Assembly (NCBI GenBank): GCA_003117195.1
Contig: BDSI01000048.1
Location: 62,001-126,000 of the forward strand
Source of the DNA: Eudorina sp. 2006-703-Eu-15
Taxonomy: Eukaryota; Chlorophyta; Chlorophyceae; Chlamydomonadales; Volvocaceae
DNA length: 64,000 nt
Direction of reading: 5' to 3'
A program made the position numbers and the translations under genes. The notes beneath the pieces are model-generated. The model was not told the origin of the DNA and made no database searches. It saw nothing but the letters and a program-made list of their open reading frames with translations. Shown here in pieces: positions 25,387-37,616 of this stretch; positions within the stretch are counted from its first letter, which is position 1, and each line of letters begins with the position of its first letter.

Positions 25387-26434
25387 TTCCACAGGCACCT
25401 TTGCTGACCGAGCCAGGGCGCGACGAAAGCAGCCGCACGCGGCCGCTGTCGATGGCAGTCCGGCGACTGAACCTCTGTGTATGTGTGTGTGTGTGTGTGG
25501 AGGGGAGGGCGGGCGGGCCCGGACCCGGCCTGTCGGTTAGACGGATGGTTGGATGGATGGTTGGTTGCACGTTCCGTTTTATTGCACACCATTAGTCACA
25601 TCGTCAACATCGACTATGTTCTGCAACTCGAAACCTTGTCTTGGGCCGGTAGGTGCCGAAGGCGCGCACCGCCCCAGGGCTCCTTTTCTAAGAACACCGC
25701 CCCAGCGAGGGGGAGGTGGATGACCCACCCCACCCCACTCCACCCCCACCCCCCACCCCCGTGTCGTGAGCTGGCTGCGCGTCCCGCACTACCCAGCGAT
25801 ACGTCCAGCACTGCTCAGCTGCAAGATGCGTCTCATGGCCATGCGTAACCTCGGACCGCGCAGCGAGACCGAAAGCGAATGAAAGATTCGGTGCTTGCGC
25901 GTTTGCTTGTGTCTGTGTGTGCATGTTTAAAGACAATACAGCGGCTCTCATGATGTCATGCCACATGTGTTGTCTGTGTGCATGTGGGTGCTTCTTCTGG
26001 TTCAGGCCCACTTTTCTTGCAAATAGTTGGTTGGTTGGCGCCCCACGGGCCTTATGGTATGGTGGTGCCCACATATGGTGCGGACGCTGTGGTAGTTGGT
26101 GGTGGTGGTGGCGTCCGTGCGTGTGGGTGGGTGGGGCCCTTTTCGGAGGAGGAGGAGGAGGAGGAGGAGGGCAGTGAGGCGAGCGGGCGCGCCCCCCCTC
26201 AGCTGGTTGCCCTCCCTGACGTGGGACGTTATACGTCATGCACGTGTGAGAGTGTGTGTGCGTATGTATATGACAAGAGCTCGGTGTATTCGTGTGTTAT
26301 CTGTCTCTTGGAGAGCTCCCGGTCCGCGATTTACGGGGAGCTGGTCGCACGAGCTGCCCAGCGATCATCTTGGAGGCAGGGGTACAGCTTGCAAAAGGGC
26401 GGGAGAGGCGGCGCATGTAGCGGTGTAACTTATG

Positions 26435-26488
26435 TTTGTCTACGGAGGCAAGTGCGGTATACCTTTGGTTTGTCTACGGAGGCAAGTG
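26435..26488. repeat. Short direct duplication, 34-bp period
   Basis: The 20-mer TTTGTCTACGGAGGCAAGTG occurs at 26435-26454 and again, identical, at 26469-26488. Confidence 0.9.
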
Positions 26489-26713
26489 TAGGGGTCACGT
26501 TTTTTCGCATGGACACGAAGCTTCCGCCAGCTAGAACAAGTTGGAAGCTATGGACAGGAACGATTTCATGGGTTGTTGTTGTTATGCTGCGGCCGCAAGC
26601 TGCATCCCACATTCGCAATGCACTTTTTGATCTTTTGAATTTCGGCTTCCTCCTCCCCGAGGGATGGCCACCCTCACAGAGGACTCCCGGTCGGTCCCCA
26701 GCTGGGGGGCGGC

Positions 26714-26798
26714 ACCCCCCCTGAAAGCGCTCCCCACCCCCCCCTGAACGCGCTCCCCACCCCCCCTGAAAGCGCTCCCCACCCCCCCGGCTGCCGCC
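26714..26798. repeat. Tandem repeat of a C-rich unit, three copies
   Basis: Three consecutive copies of a C6-7 run followed by TGAAAGCGCTCCCCAC. The middle copy reads TGAACGCG. The core AGCGCT is palindromic. Confidence 0.85.
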
Positions 26799-29437
26799 GC
26801 GCCTTCCCGCGCACGGGGGCGGAAGGGAGGTAGTGCTGCCGCGCGATGTGGGGATGTGTTACTCGAGCCTTCCCGCCCGCTGCATGAGTGCACGGGTATG
26901 TGGGTGTGTGCGTGTGCGCGCCAAGGCCCTTTTACCCGGGGACGCAGGGGGGCGTAGGTTGGCCCCAGGGTATGAGTGTGTGTGCTTCGAGGGCAACCTT
27001 TGGAGACTGTTGAGCGGAGTCCTTCCCGCCAGCTTTCCGGTACCGGCTCCGAGGCCTGCCTCGGAGGTGCAGCAAGTTGTAGGAGGGGTGACGCCTCTCG
27101 TGAGCTCTACTTTCCCTGCCTGTGGCTGCTGCCTGCCGCATGTGTCCCTTGGGGTCCCAGTTGCCCGTCAGGAGCGGGGCCCAGACCCCCCGGTCGCCCC
27201 TCACCGGGGGGTCGGGTGCCTTGTCAGGTGTGGATTGCGGCAGCGTATGTGGAGGGCTGTGGACTCAAGTGCTAAGTGGAGGGCGGGGCTTTACTCGGCT
27301 CCCTGGAGCAGCAGCCGGGGGTGGGTCCAGGGAGGCAGCTGGCGGGGTTCCCGCGAGGGACGGGGGGCGTCAATTGTGTCGTTGGTAGGGCAGTGTGGGG
27401 CCCCCTGGCCCAGGTCTTGACTGGGATCATTGACTGGGATCATCGGCGGTGCCGGCCGGACCCCGCCCACCCCCGCGGGCTAGTCGTGGGGTTGCTGCGC
27501 GTTGTGCGATGAGCGGGTGCCGTGGGGGCGGCGGGCGGCAACAACTGGCTGCGCTGTGTGCTGAAGTTTGTGTCGTGGTAGACTATGTCGCGCGGTAGCC
27601 GCACTGCAGCGGGTTTCAATCCCCCCATGAACGCAGTCCGCCAGATGGTTCTGACACGCGTGTAAGGGCCCGACCGGTACCTCAGGTACGGCTCCCGCGG
27701 CCTGACGCCCGAGCCCGCCCGCGCAGCGTAGCTCCCGTCTTCGCTGCCGGTCCCGTCACGTGGTGGCTGGGCGCGGAGGCAGATGGGGGCGGAGTCAGTG
27801 GCGGCTGCTGCTAGGTGGGAGGTCCTCCACTACCAGGGCTGCCGTATATGGGGCCAAGGCCAGGGTGCCCTATGGGGCCAAGGGTCCAACACTTGTCACA
27901 CTTCACGAGGTGCTTGTAACGGTGGCTCCAGGGAAACGCGGGGACAGACCAGCGCTGGCGCGTCACCCCACCCGCCAAGAGGTTCGTCTGCCGCAAAACG
28001 AAAGCACCCGCCGTTTTTTTTGTTGAGAGTTCTCGTCTGGGGGCTGAAGGATTTCGGGGATGGTGACGTTCGTGATCCCACGCGCGCGGCTGACTTCCAT
28101 GCCCCCCGGGTGCCCTTCACTGCGTTCCGTTCGGCCCCGCCCCGGGGCGAGGGCCATGCGGCGTGGACGACAGCGACGGTCATATGACCTCACTTCAACA
28201 GAGGCCGGAACGAGATGTGGACCTCCAGCGTTTCTGCCATGCACCACACTGGTTTGTCTTCATCCCCCCTCCTGCCGAGATCCACGGGACGGCGATTGTG
28301 CCTTTCCCCCGGGGGAGCCTGGTCCAGGGAGGGTCAGGAGAGCAGCGGCACGGTAGCGCCCCAGGAAGGGAACAACCCCTCCTGGACTTCCCGGAGAGCC
28401 GGGGGCTCGGAAGAGACGTAAACCCTCTCTGGGGATCCCCTCTCTGGGGACCACCTGACGGTCTCTGCACCAGTGCAACTCTTCCAGTCGACCTGCACCC
28501 ACCCACACACCCAACCGACCGCGGGGGATCAGGTAGGGCCATCCGCCGCGACCTGCCCTGCAACCACCCTGCGCCAGTGCCCGGGCCCCTTGGAACAGTC
28601 ACCGCCTTCTTGGACCGCTCTGTCCGGCCCCTTGGTGACCAGGACCGCGACCCGTGCGGGGAGGTTGTCCCAAGTACCAGTGCGGCTCCGAGCGAGTCAG
28701 TCCGTCAGTCCGTCCGTCCGTCGTTGACCCCCGAGACAGTGCTCCACACAAACATACCCCCCGCCTGGGACTGCAGCTTCCCAGAGGCCGCTGCCGGCGC
28801 AGCCGGCCCCCTCTGCCTGCTGGGCCGCCGCACTCCTCCCCTCAGCCCCTCAGCCCCCCGATCCCATATCCCGCCTGTCCAGCTGCTTCCGACACCCGGT
28901 CACGTAGCCCACATCAACGCCCCTCCGCGACCCCGTGGACGCGCAGCGGCCGCGCCTGCCGTGGCTGCAACAACCGCCGCACTGCGCAGTACGCAGCAGT
29001 CCTCAGGTGCACGCCGACGCAATCAACCCGCTGGGGCTGTGGCTGCGCCCGCCGCGGGTACCTGGCCCGCCTCCGTTGCCACCCGCAGCAGCAGCAGCCC
29101 CACACCGACGACGACGACGACGACCGGCCGGGAATTGATGGCAGCCACCAGCGCTGCAGACGTCGCCCTCACCAGCGCCCCGAAACCAGTCTCCTCTCAC
29201 AAGTTCACATCCCGAGTCGTTTCCCCGTCCCTCCCTAACCCTTCCCCCAGTCCGCCGTACAAGCACATCTCACACCCATTCCCTGCCCCAAGCCCGCCAC
29301 TACCCACCCGCAGTCCCCTGCCCCTGTCCCGGTACTCCCTGTTCCTTGGGCGCCTCCCGCCCCAATCCCTCCTCCCGCCCCAATCCCTCCTCCCGCCCCA
29401 ATCCCTCCTCTTCCTCCTCCTGCTTCCCCCTCCTCGG

Positions 29438-31804
29438 CTACTTGAGCTGCTTGAGTGCGGTTCCCTGCCCCTGGAAGAACAGGAAGGACAGGAAGAAGTC
29501 CGCCACGAAGATGGTGACCAGGCTGATCACCACCGCACTGGTGGTGGACTCCCCCACCCCCTTGGCCCCCCCGCTGGTGGTGAAGCCCCAGGCGCAGCTG
29601 ATCTGGGGGCGGAGCGGCGGCAAGAGGGGGGAAGGGGGAGGAGAGAGGGTGTTCAGGTGGTCCGGGGGGGGGGGAGGGCGCGGAGGCGGCTGGCGGGGGC
29701 GGGTGGTGGGGTGGTGGGGTGGGGGCGCGAGGCGCGGTAGAGGAGGCTAAGTGGGGGCCGCGAGAGGCGTTCAGCATCGGCACAGGAAGGGGGGAGTGCC
29801 ACAGTGACATCCAGGGGGGGGGGCCAGGGGTCAGGTCGGGCCATCGCGAGGACGAGATACCGTGGGGGGGGGCCGGGAGGGCACAGCGCGTGACACGTCA
29901 CCAGCCAGCAGCCGCAGAGGTACAGGCAGAAGGGCACGTGTGTTGGGTGGGGGATTTGCCGTGGGGGGACCGCCGGCAGCCCCCCGCCCAGCCCAACCTC
30001 ACCGTGGCCACTATGGTCCCGAACACCCAGCTCTTGACCATGCTGGTCAGCACATCGTAGGACGTCAGCGCGCGGCGGGCCGAATCGATGATGACGTTGG
30101 CGGGCACGTTGTACACCAGGTCCGCCAGCAGCACCGCGGCGCCGATACCTGCGGGAGGCGCATGGAAGGGGCCGGGCCGGTGGGAGGAGAGCCACAGCAG
30201 GTGGGTGCTGGTGGGGCGGCAGGTAACGGCTATCAGCGCACAGGCACCCCTGAGGGGTAGAGACGGGGCGCACGGCAGCCCTGCCTGCCTACCTGTGTGC
30301 CTGCTTATTTGCCTGCCTGTGTGCCTGCCTGCGCGCTTGCCTGCGCGCTTCATTAGCTCTCGACTGTGTTGCGACTACTAGCTGCCCCCTCCCTTCCCCT
30401 CCCCTCCCCTCCCCTCCCCTCCCCTCCCCTCCCTCCCCTCCCCTCCCCTCCCCTCCCCTCCCCTCCGCCCACCCATGAGGAAGCACAGCACGTTGAGGAT
30501 GGGCCCCGCAATCATGGAGGCCAGCACCCGCGGGGTGACCAGGTAGTCCACCGGGTCCGTGAACAGCACCCGCAGGCTGTCCATCTGCTCAGAGACCTGG
30601 GCAAGAAGGGGGGGTGGGGTCGGATGGGGCGGGGCGGGGAGGCGATGGGGTACGGGAGGGGGGGATAAGAGGTGGTAAGGAGGCGGTAGGGGGGGATCCC
30701 TTTTAGGCCCACACATGCGCACACACGCTCACACCCCTTGGTATGTCTGGGCTTGTTCGCTTCAACATTTCCCTCCAAACCCCCCAAACACACACACACG
30801 CCCGGCCGCACGCCCAGCCCCACATGCCCCGCCTCCCACCTGCATGGTTCCCAGCTCCGCCGCGAAGGCCGAGCCCACCCGACCCGCCAGGATGATGGCG
30901 GTCACCACGGGGGTCAGCTCGCGGGAGAGGGCCAGAGCCAGCACACCGCCCACGGAGCGGGTCAGACCCAGCTTGGCGAACTCCCGGACGAACTGGACAG
31001 TGCGCGGAAGGGCAAACAGCGGGGACCCCGGGGCGGTCGGTAGAGCAAGGGATGGGGGGAGGTGGCGAAGGGGGGGCCAGTGCAGGAGACGGTGCTCGGG
31101 ACGGGTCAGGGAGAGAAAGGGGGGGAGGCAGGCTCGGGGGAGCTGCAGGTTGGTGTCAGTTACAAGAGGGGCGCGGGGTGCGATGGTGTCGCGCACCTGG
31201 ATAGTGAAGACCATTCCCACGAACCCGGCTGTCAGCAGGGAGACGCCAAGTGACGCAGGGCCCACGAGGCGCAGCTGCTCGACCGTATTCCGCCAGTGGA
31301 TGTTGCCTGTGTCGTCCATGAAAATTGTCATGCGAGAGACCATGCAGGCGCCGCAATTTTGGAGATTCTTTACCTTTAAATATCCGCAGGACAACCTGGC
31401 CCCCGAGAACCATACAGGCGACAGTTCGGAACAGCCATTTAGGCGCTTTCTGACGATCCAGCGCTTTTAGTATGCCTGGAGGGCAAACGTAAGAAGCGTG
31501 GTGCGTGGATAGAGTAAGATGTCAGGCGACTTGGACCTCCAGCACAAAACAGCTGACCTGGTGCACTTGATGTTTGCGACAGTGGCGTCGATTCGCGTTC
31601 TTCGGGCTCAGGTGCAATTGCATCGAGAGTTGAATTTGCAGCTTTTGTAGTTATTACATCAAAACGATGGCAAGTCCCAGGTATTGTCCGTGAAATGGTC
31701 CCGCGTGGAGCAGCGAATGCTATGCGCCGAACTGTGGGCGGCAAAAAAGCCACACGATGCGCAGTAGGGCCCGTCGGCAATCCGACCCGGCCCGACTGGG
31801 CCAT
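29438..31804 (-). CDS. TGD1: TGD1-like MlaE-family permease of the chloroplast envelope
   Basis: Seven exons on the minus strand (31804-31558, 31475-31374, 31306-31197, 30992-30840, 30596-30473, 30148-30003, 29602-29438) give 348 aa, close to the roughly 350 aa of plant TGD1. TGD1 is the permease of the TGD1-2-3 ABC transporter, which imports ER-derived lipid into chloroplasts. Residues 1 to about 80 are Ser/Thr/Arg/Pro-rich, as expected for a plastid transit peptide. The MlaE permease domain follows, with VLGGQVVLRIFKG, IHWRNTVEQLRLVGPASL, the conserved RELTPVVTAIILAGR and GSAFAAELGTMQ, DPVDYLVTPRVLASMIAG and a hydrophobic C-terminal helix VVISLVTIFVADFFLSFLFF. The ATG at 31804 is chosen because the upstream in-frame extension starts only at TTG. 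All splice phases agree. The first join (GTCAGC donor) is the weakest. Partners TGD2 and TGD3 are not in the window. Confidence 0.95.
30386..30466. repeat. (CCCCT)n tract in TGD1 intron
   Basis: About 80 bp of CCCCT units. On the transcribed strand it is a G-rich purine tract. It ends six bases outside the donor of TGD1 exon 5. Confidence 0.9.
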
Positions 31805-32750
31805 ATCGGAAGTCCGCACTACTGTACACGCAAACCGACGGCTGAATAGTTTAAACAGCAAGGAACATTGGAAAATGTAGTTCGATTACCGACATAAAAA
31901 TTAATGGCACTCGGCCGCTCCTTGTCGCTACCAGACCTAGACTACCGAATCCAAAGTGAGGCGTATGACGCAAAAGTTGGTTTCCGTACCAACTGGTGGC
32001 AGCGGTCAGCCGTACTATAAACAAAGAATCTCACTGGACGTGCCTGGCCCCATAAAACACAAGAAGCCTCATGTTCCCACGCGTTGCCGGAAGGAAAGGC
32101 CGGTGGGCCGTTTCGCGTGCAACCCACATCGCTCCACTTGCAACTCCAGCACCCGTACCGCCCTGTCCCGCGCTCACGTGCCACCGATGGCGACCAAGAG
32201 GCCAGCGCCCAACACTGCTCGGCCGCGGCTTGCCCCGCTAGGTGCTAGTTCCACAGTGTCCTGCAAGTGCTCAGTCCTCCTTTGTTCAACAGTCTTACTC
32301 GTGGCCTTCCTCATCTCGACCCAAAACCCTGGTCCCTGCCTGCACTCCTCCATCGCCGCATAGCCACCTGACAGCTCCCCCGCCATCGCTAGCGTTCATC
32401 GCCGGAAAGGACGCCCCCGGGAACCGCCTCTCCCAAACCCTGAACCCCGGACACACACAGCTCCGCACAAAGAAAGAAAATGGCAAGAAACAGGAAAAGC
32501 AGCATTAGCTCACACCTGAAGGACCTGGCAACGACCTGCAAAACACCTCGACTGCGCCGATACCCCTATTCACACAGCCACAAACACAGCCACAAACACA
32601 CACAGCCACACACACACACAACACAGACGCAATGATTCCTCGCTAAACACACACACATACTCCTCCTGTCTTGGTGCTCAGTTTTCGTATTCACAGTCAA
32701 ACACAAACACACACAAGCTCAACCGCTCAAACCATATCGACTCCCGCCCG
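31805..32750. other. Tandem-gene spacer between TGD1 5' end and membrane-protein 3' end
   Basis: About 950 bp containing the presumed TGD1 promoter and 5'UTR and the 3'UTR of the next minus-strand gene. CA-rich microsatellite sequence occupies about 32570-32720. Nothing else is recognised. Confidence 0.5.
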
Positions 32751-35700
32751 TCATTTGGCGCCGTCCGACCCCTTGGCGGAGAGCGCCCCGAACCGCCTTC
32801 GCCGCCGCGCCTCCATGACCCAAGACACCACCTGAGCTGTCGCCGCGAAAAGAGCCGCGGTGGCCAGCACCTGCCATGCGGTGTGGGGGCACGGCGTGGG
32901 GCGGCCGCCGGCGCCCCCGACGCCGCCAGCATCGCCGCCGCCGCCACCGCGCGCGCAGATGTACAGCACGGTAAGGTGCAGTACATCAATGTAGTACATC
33001 TGTACGGCCACTGCCAGTTGCACCCACGGCCTCAGCTGTGCGAACAGCGGCGCCAGGACGCCTCGGGTGGCGAGGAGCGAGAAGCAGAAGCCCTGCTCGT
33101 CCTGACCCACATCGAGGTACGGCCGCCGGCCGGTGTACGTCATCGCGCCCACCAGCGCCGCCGCCAGGCCCGTCGTGAGCACCGACATCCACTCCACCTC
33201 CTGGACCTCGACTTCGGGGCCGTCGGCCGTCGCCGCCGCCGCTGCTGCCTCTGCCGTACGGCACCGCCGCCGCCGCCGCTGCCGCCACTGGCGCAGCGCC
33301 GCCGCCGCCGCGTGCCCCGCCAGCGGCGACGCCAGCCATGTGATCCCCGCCAGGGCTTGGACCAGGTCACTGGCGGTGTCCCTACGGCGCAGCCGCAGCG
33401 TCGTCGCCACCACTCCCACCGCCATCACGACACCGTACGCCGCGGCCGCGAGCCGCTGCCCGGGCGCCGTCGTCCTCGCCCTCCAAGCCACGTAGGCCGC
33501 CTCTCGGTCGGCGCGGGAGAAGTCCTCCCCTCCATTTCCCAGGGCAATACCCCGGGGGTTCCTCCTGCCGCTGCCGCTGCTGCAGCTGGCGTAGCTGTCG
33601 CCGGCTTCCCGCAGCCAACTAAAGCGTGGCAGTCCAAAGCGTGGCGGACCGCGACGCCCTGCGGGCTTCGTGGTGGGCGTTCCGACGACTGGCGGCAGCG
33701 CCTGGGGCCCTCGGGCCGCATCCCCGGGACCGCCTTCCTTGACTGCTGCGGGTCCGGGTCCTGATGGGGGCGATGGGGCCACTTCTGGCAGTGGAAGGGG
33801 GGTGGGCACCAGCGGCTGCGGCTCCGAAACCGTCGCCTGCGGCTGCCCCGCCGTATGCGGATGCGGCAGCACCTCCTCCGGCGGCGATGCCAGCTCCGGT
33901 AGGGTTATGGGCGAGGGCGAGGACGAGGGCGACGGCGAGGGCGTGGTGGTGGGCGTGTGTGCGGGCATCGGTGTGGGCGGGGGCTGTTGGTGGTGGTGGT
34001 GTTGGTGCTGCTGCAGCAGGCTCAGACAGGCGTGCAGTCCCAGCGGCTCCAGGAAGGCCACCAGGTGGGCCCGCAGCGCCTCCAGCTGCCGCCGCCGGGA
34101 CCTCGCTGCTGCCCGACCCGAGCGGGTCGGGGGGCCCGAACCGGCCCCCTGCAGTGGAGGCGGCGGCGGCGGCGTCAGCGCCAGCCCGTAGACGCCCTCC
34201 AGCGTGGGGTGCTGCGCTGGAGGTTCTCCCGATGTCGGGAACAGCACGGGCGTGGTTGCCCAAGAAGGATCCGTCTCCGCCTCCGCCGCCGAGGCGAGGG
34301 CCTCCGCCTCCGCCGCCGCCTCCGTGGAGACCGAGGCGGCGGAGGCGCAGGAGAGCACCGTCATTAGGTCAGCGAGGAGGCCTTGCATGTGGGGCCACGA
34401 CAGTCCCGCAGCCAGACTGTAACACCGCCCGGCTGCTGATGTGACGGTCGCTGGCGCTGGTGCCGGCGGGCCCTCCTCCTCCCGTGGCGGAGCTGCAGGT
34501 GCTGCTGCTGCCCCGTCAACTGCCCCGTCTTCGTCTTCTTCTTCTGCCGCCGCCGCCGCCACGTGCATTGCCGCCGCCGCTGCGGCCGTGGCCTCTGCGT
34601 CCCGCGCGGCCAGCTCGCCCTCCACCTCCGAAACCATGCGCCGCCACAGCCCCTCGAGCTCCCGGCGGACCGCCTCCGCTGTGCCGTACGATGCGCCGGC
34701 TGCTGTCCCCGCTGACGCGCCGGCACCACCCGCACCGCTGTCCGCGGACCCGCCGCCCCCGGCCCCGGGCCCCGACCCGGCCAGCACCAGCACTTCCGTG
34801 AAGCCTAGCCACTCAGCCTCGGGCAAGGTCCCGCCGACATCTCCACCGCCACCGCCACCGCCACCAAGTCGCTGCTCCTGTTCCCCTCCACTAGAGGTTT
34901 CCTGATCAGGCTTCCGCCCTCCCTCCACCTCCATCTCAGCCCCGCCTGCCCCCGGGCCTCCGCGGCCAATTGTTCCGGCAGCCTCCCCGACGGTGGCTGC
35001 GGCGGCTGCGGCGGCTCTGGCACCATCTCCATGGGGCGTCTCCCGCGGCGGTTTGGCGCGGCGCAGCAGCAGGTGCAGCGCGACCAGCATGGCCCGCGGG
35101 GGAGGACACGCCGCGGCAGCGCCGCCGCCCCTGGTCTCGCCGGCCGTCGCCGCTGCCGCCTCCTCCTCGCCCAGTGCAGCTGCCAAAACGGCCACCGGCA
35201 AATCCACCTCCAGACCCAGACCCAGATCCCATCGTGCCGCACCTACGCCGCTGCCGCCGCCACCCCCGCTGCCGCCGCCGCCCCCGCTGCCGCCGCCGCC
35301 CCCGCTGCCGCCGCTGCCCCCGCTGCCGCCGCCGCCCCCGCTGCCGCCTTCATCACTGGCGTAAACCCCAGCCCCTGGTACGACAATCGGCCTGGCGGCG
35401 GCGACATAGCCGAGCTGGGTGGAACGCGAGCCGACGGACGCCGTCGGCAGTACGGCCACGGACAGATCGCCACCCTCGCTGCCGTACAGGGCGGCCGAGA
35501 GCGTTGACGGCGGCGCGAACAGACGGACCCTCACAGACTCCTGCATGGGCGCGGCCACCCTCCGGCCGCCACTACCGCCGCCACTGCCTTCGACCACCGC
35601 TCTGACGTCACTACCAGGCAGGACCACGACGAGCGGTTCGCCGTACAGCGGTACGACGGCTCTGTGCCGCCGCGCCGTCGTCGGCGCCGCCTCTGCGTTC

Positions 35701-37616
35701 TCAACGGCGGCGGCGGCGCCGCGGAGCGCGCCTGAAGACATGCGGCTGCGAGTGGTCATCATCGGCTCAGACGACGATGCAGGAGAGGGCGGTGGCGTCG
35801 GCGCCGGCGGCGCCGCCCGATGCCGGCGCTCCGACGGCAGCCGTGCAGCCGAGCGCGGCGCCACGGGCTGCAGCTCCTGCCAGCCAGTCCCAGACAGGGC
35901 ATCCCGCAGGCGGGCCGCAAGGCCGCGGACCGTCGCCGCATCGTCGTCGCGGCCGCCGGCCGTGCCCTGTGCCGTACGACCCAGCACCGGCCGCTGCGAG
36001 AGCGCGGGTGAGCTCCGGGGCGAGTCATCATCACGCCTGCCCGGGTCCAGGCCGTTGCCGTGCTCTTCATCACTGTCGTACACTTCGGCGGCGTCCCACA
36101 TGCGGACGACCGCGACGAGCCGCACGCAGCCCGGCAGCGCCAGTAGCTGTACGGATAATGGTACGGCACCGCCGGTGGAAACTGCGACGCCGACGTGTCG
36201 TGCGGCCTCCGCGGTGAGCAGTGTGGCGGCGTCCCTGAAGAGGATCCCCGGCGGCGGCTCGAACTGGCGGGTGGGGAGGGGGCGGCGCGATGCAGAGAGC
36301 TTGGCACCCAACCCCCAAGGGTCGCCAGGACCCCAACCTGCCGTCGGGCAACGGACAATACTCCGTACGATGACTTGCGTAATCTCTTAACAGCAGGACG
36401 TACCGCGCAGGAGTGATCCGCGCGCGTCCACATGCAGTGGATGAGTCACTGCCGTACATACGTCTGGTGCCTACCCACATCGCGGCGTTTCCTTTCGAGA
36501 AGGCCACGTGGCTCTCCTCACAGCCTCCTCACAACCAACCTCACCCGCGCCGCCCAAACCCAACCTTACCCCACCCCACCCCACCCCACCCCGCCCCACC
36601 CCACCCCACCCCACCCCGCCCCACCCCACTCCGCCCCACTCCAGGCCTGCCGCACCTTGCCGTCCAGCAGCAGCTGCCGTACCATCTGCCGGCCGTCCCG
36701 TCGGGTCCGCGGCAGGTACAGGCAGGAAACCGCATTCCCGCCGCCGCCGCCGCCGCCGCCATCGCCGCCGCCGCCTTCTTTGGTGCGCGGCCTGGCACCG
36801 CCGCTGGCGACATCCAGGACGAGGGCGCTCCTCGGATCCCGGCCGTTCTTCACAACCTGACAGCCGCCACACATGGCTTTGGAGGGCCGCGCGGGCGCCA
36901 CCGCCCTACCCGCCTCAACAGCCGCTCTGGAGGGCTGCTGCTGCGGAGAGGGGTTCTCTGGCAACGGCCTGCCGTCCCCGCTGCGTTGATCGCGTCCCGG
37001 CGACTCCATCACGGCATGGCGGGTCCGGCCGGAGGTTGTGGGTTTGTGGTTCCGGCGGGCTGATGTGGCGGTTGTGATGGTTGGGTCGGCCGCTGGGCGT
37101 TGCGCCATGCCGCCGCTGCCGGTCGCGGCGGGATGGCGGCAGCAGTCGGCGCCCTGGCCAGCCGCGATACTGCGGCGCGGTGCTGCGGCGGAGCACGCGG
37201 CGGCTAACGATTCAGGGGCCGCGTTGACCTGCGCCTGGTATGCTGCTCTTGTTGCTTCTGCTGGGCTGACTGGGGCCGATTGGGCCGAGGGCGAGACATC
37301 GCGACTGCAGGCGCGCAAGCGCCGCGTTCGCTGGCCCAGGCCGTTGCAAATCCATGACAAAAGGCGCTGGAGGCGCCGGAACAGCGCCGATGAGTTCCGG
37401 GCGGCGGCCTGTTGGACGAGCACTTGCGCGAAAAAAAATCCAGGACAGCGAGGGGGTCCGGGCGAGCGGGAGCGCAGCAGGTCAGGGCGGACGTGCCGGG
37501 GCTGGAGAAAAACAAACCGCGAAAAAAACGTTTTAAGGGCGAATACGCTCACAGCTCACCCTGAGGTTCCTCAGCGCGGCAGAGGCCCAGCCATCGCCGC
37601 TCACATGCGGGAACAT
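32751..37616 (-). CDS. Large orphan protein with C-terminal membrane segments
   Basis: I propose three exons (37616-37560, 37501-36656, 36263-32751) encoding 1,471 aa. The third is a 3.5-kb open exon. Exons 2 and 3 join in phase at LLLDGK/FEPPPGILF. Exon 1 gives MFPHVSGDGWASAALRNLR and rests on a GTGAGC donor, a pyrimidine-rich acceptor and phase across a very short 58-nt intron, so the start is uncertain. Residues from about 240 to 420 look ordered, with MCGGCQVVKNGRDPRSA, YLPRTRRDGRQMVRQ and HVGVAVSTGGAVPLSVQLL. The middle is low-complexity Ala/Gly/Glu/Pro, with a GGSGG-type array near 608-638. The last 250 residues carry about five hydrophobic segments (near 1239, 1269, 1327, 1380 and 1430), among them WMSVLTTGLAAALVGAM and HTAWQVLATAALFAATAQVV. 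It ends on the basic tail ARRRRRF. I do not recognise the family. It may be lineage-specific. Confidence 0.62.
36568..36638. repeat. (CCCCA)n tract in intron 2 of the orphan membrane gene
   Basis: About 70 bp of CCCCA with CCCCG variants. On the coding strand it reads TGGGG and lies between the donor at 36655 and the acceptor at 36264. Confidence 0.9.

Larger units (their letters stand above)
22931..29437. other. Long gene-poor, repeat-rich region
   Basis: This 6.5-kb stretch follows the RAMA gene and precedes the 3' end of TGD1 (-). The first kilobase is probably the RAMA 3'UTR and the last part the TGD1 3'UTR. The rest holds GGGC, GT and GGA repeats and small tandem duplications. The ORFs are arginine/proline/glycine-rich shadows without recognisable domains, including the longest (28163-29740, +), which runs antisense through the last TGD1 exon. 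I saw no transposase or reverse transcriptase motif. Confidence 0.55.

Noticed and set aside
27541..27630. Sequence resembling a tRNA T-arm (GGGTTTCAATCCCC)
   Set aside because: No acceptor, D or anticodon arms can be folded around it, and the loop is not a standard T loop.
28163..29740. 525-codon open frame on the + strand
   Set aside because: It runs antisense through the last exon of TGD1 and is Pro/Arg/Ser-rich shadow sequence without a recognisable domain. Its length is explained by high GC.
31804..31861. N-terminal extension of TGD1 (19 residues)
   Set aside because: It would begin at TTG. The first ATG at 31804 gives a protein of the usual family length.
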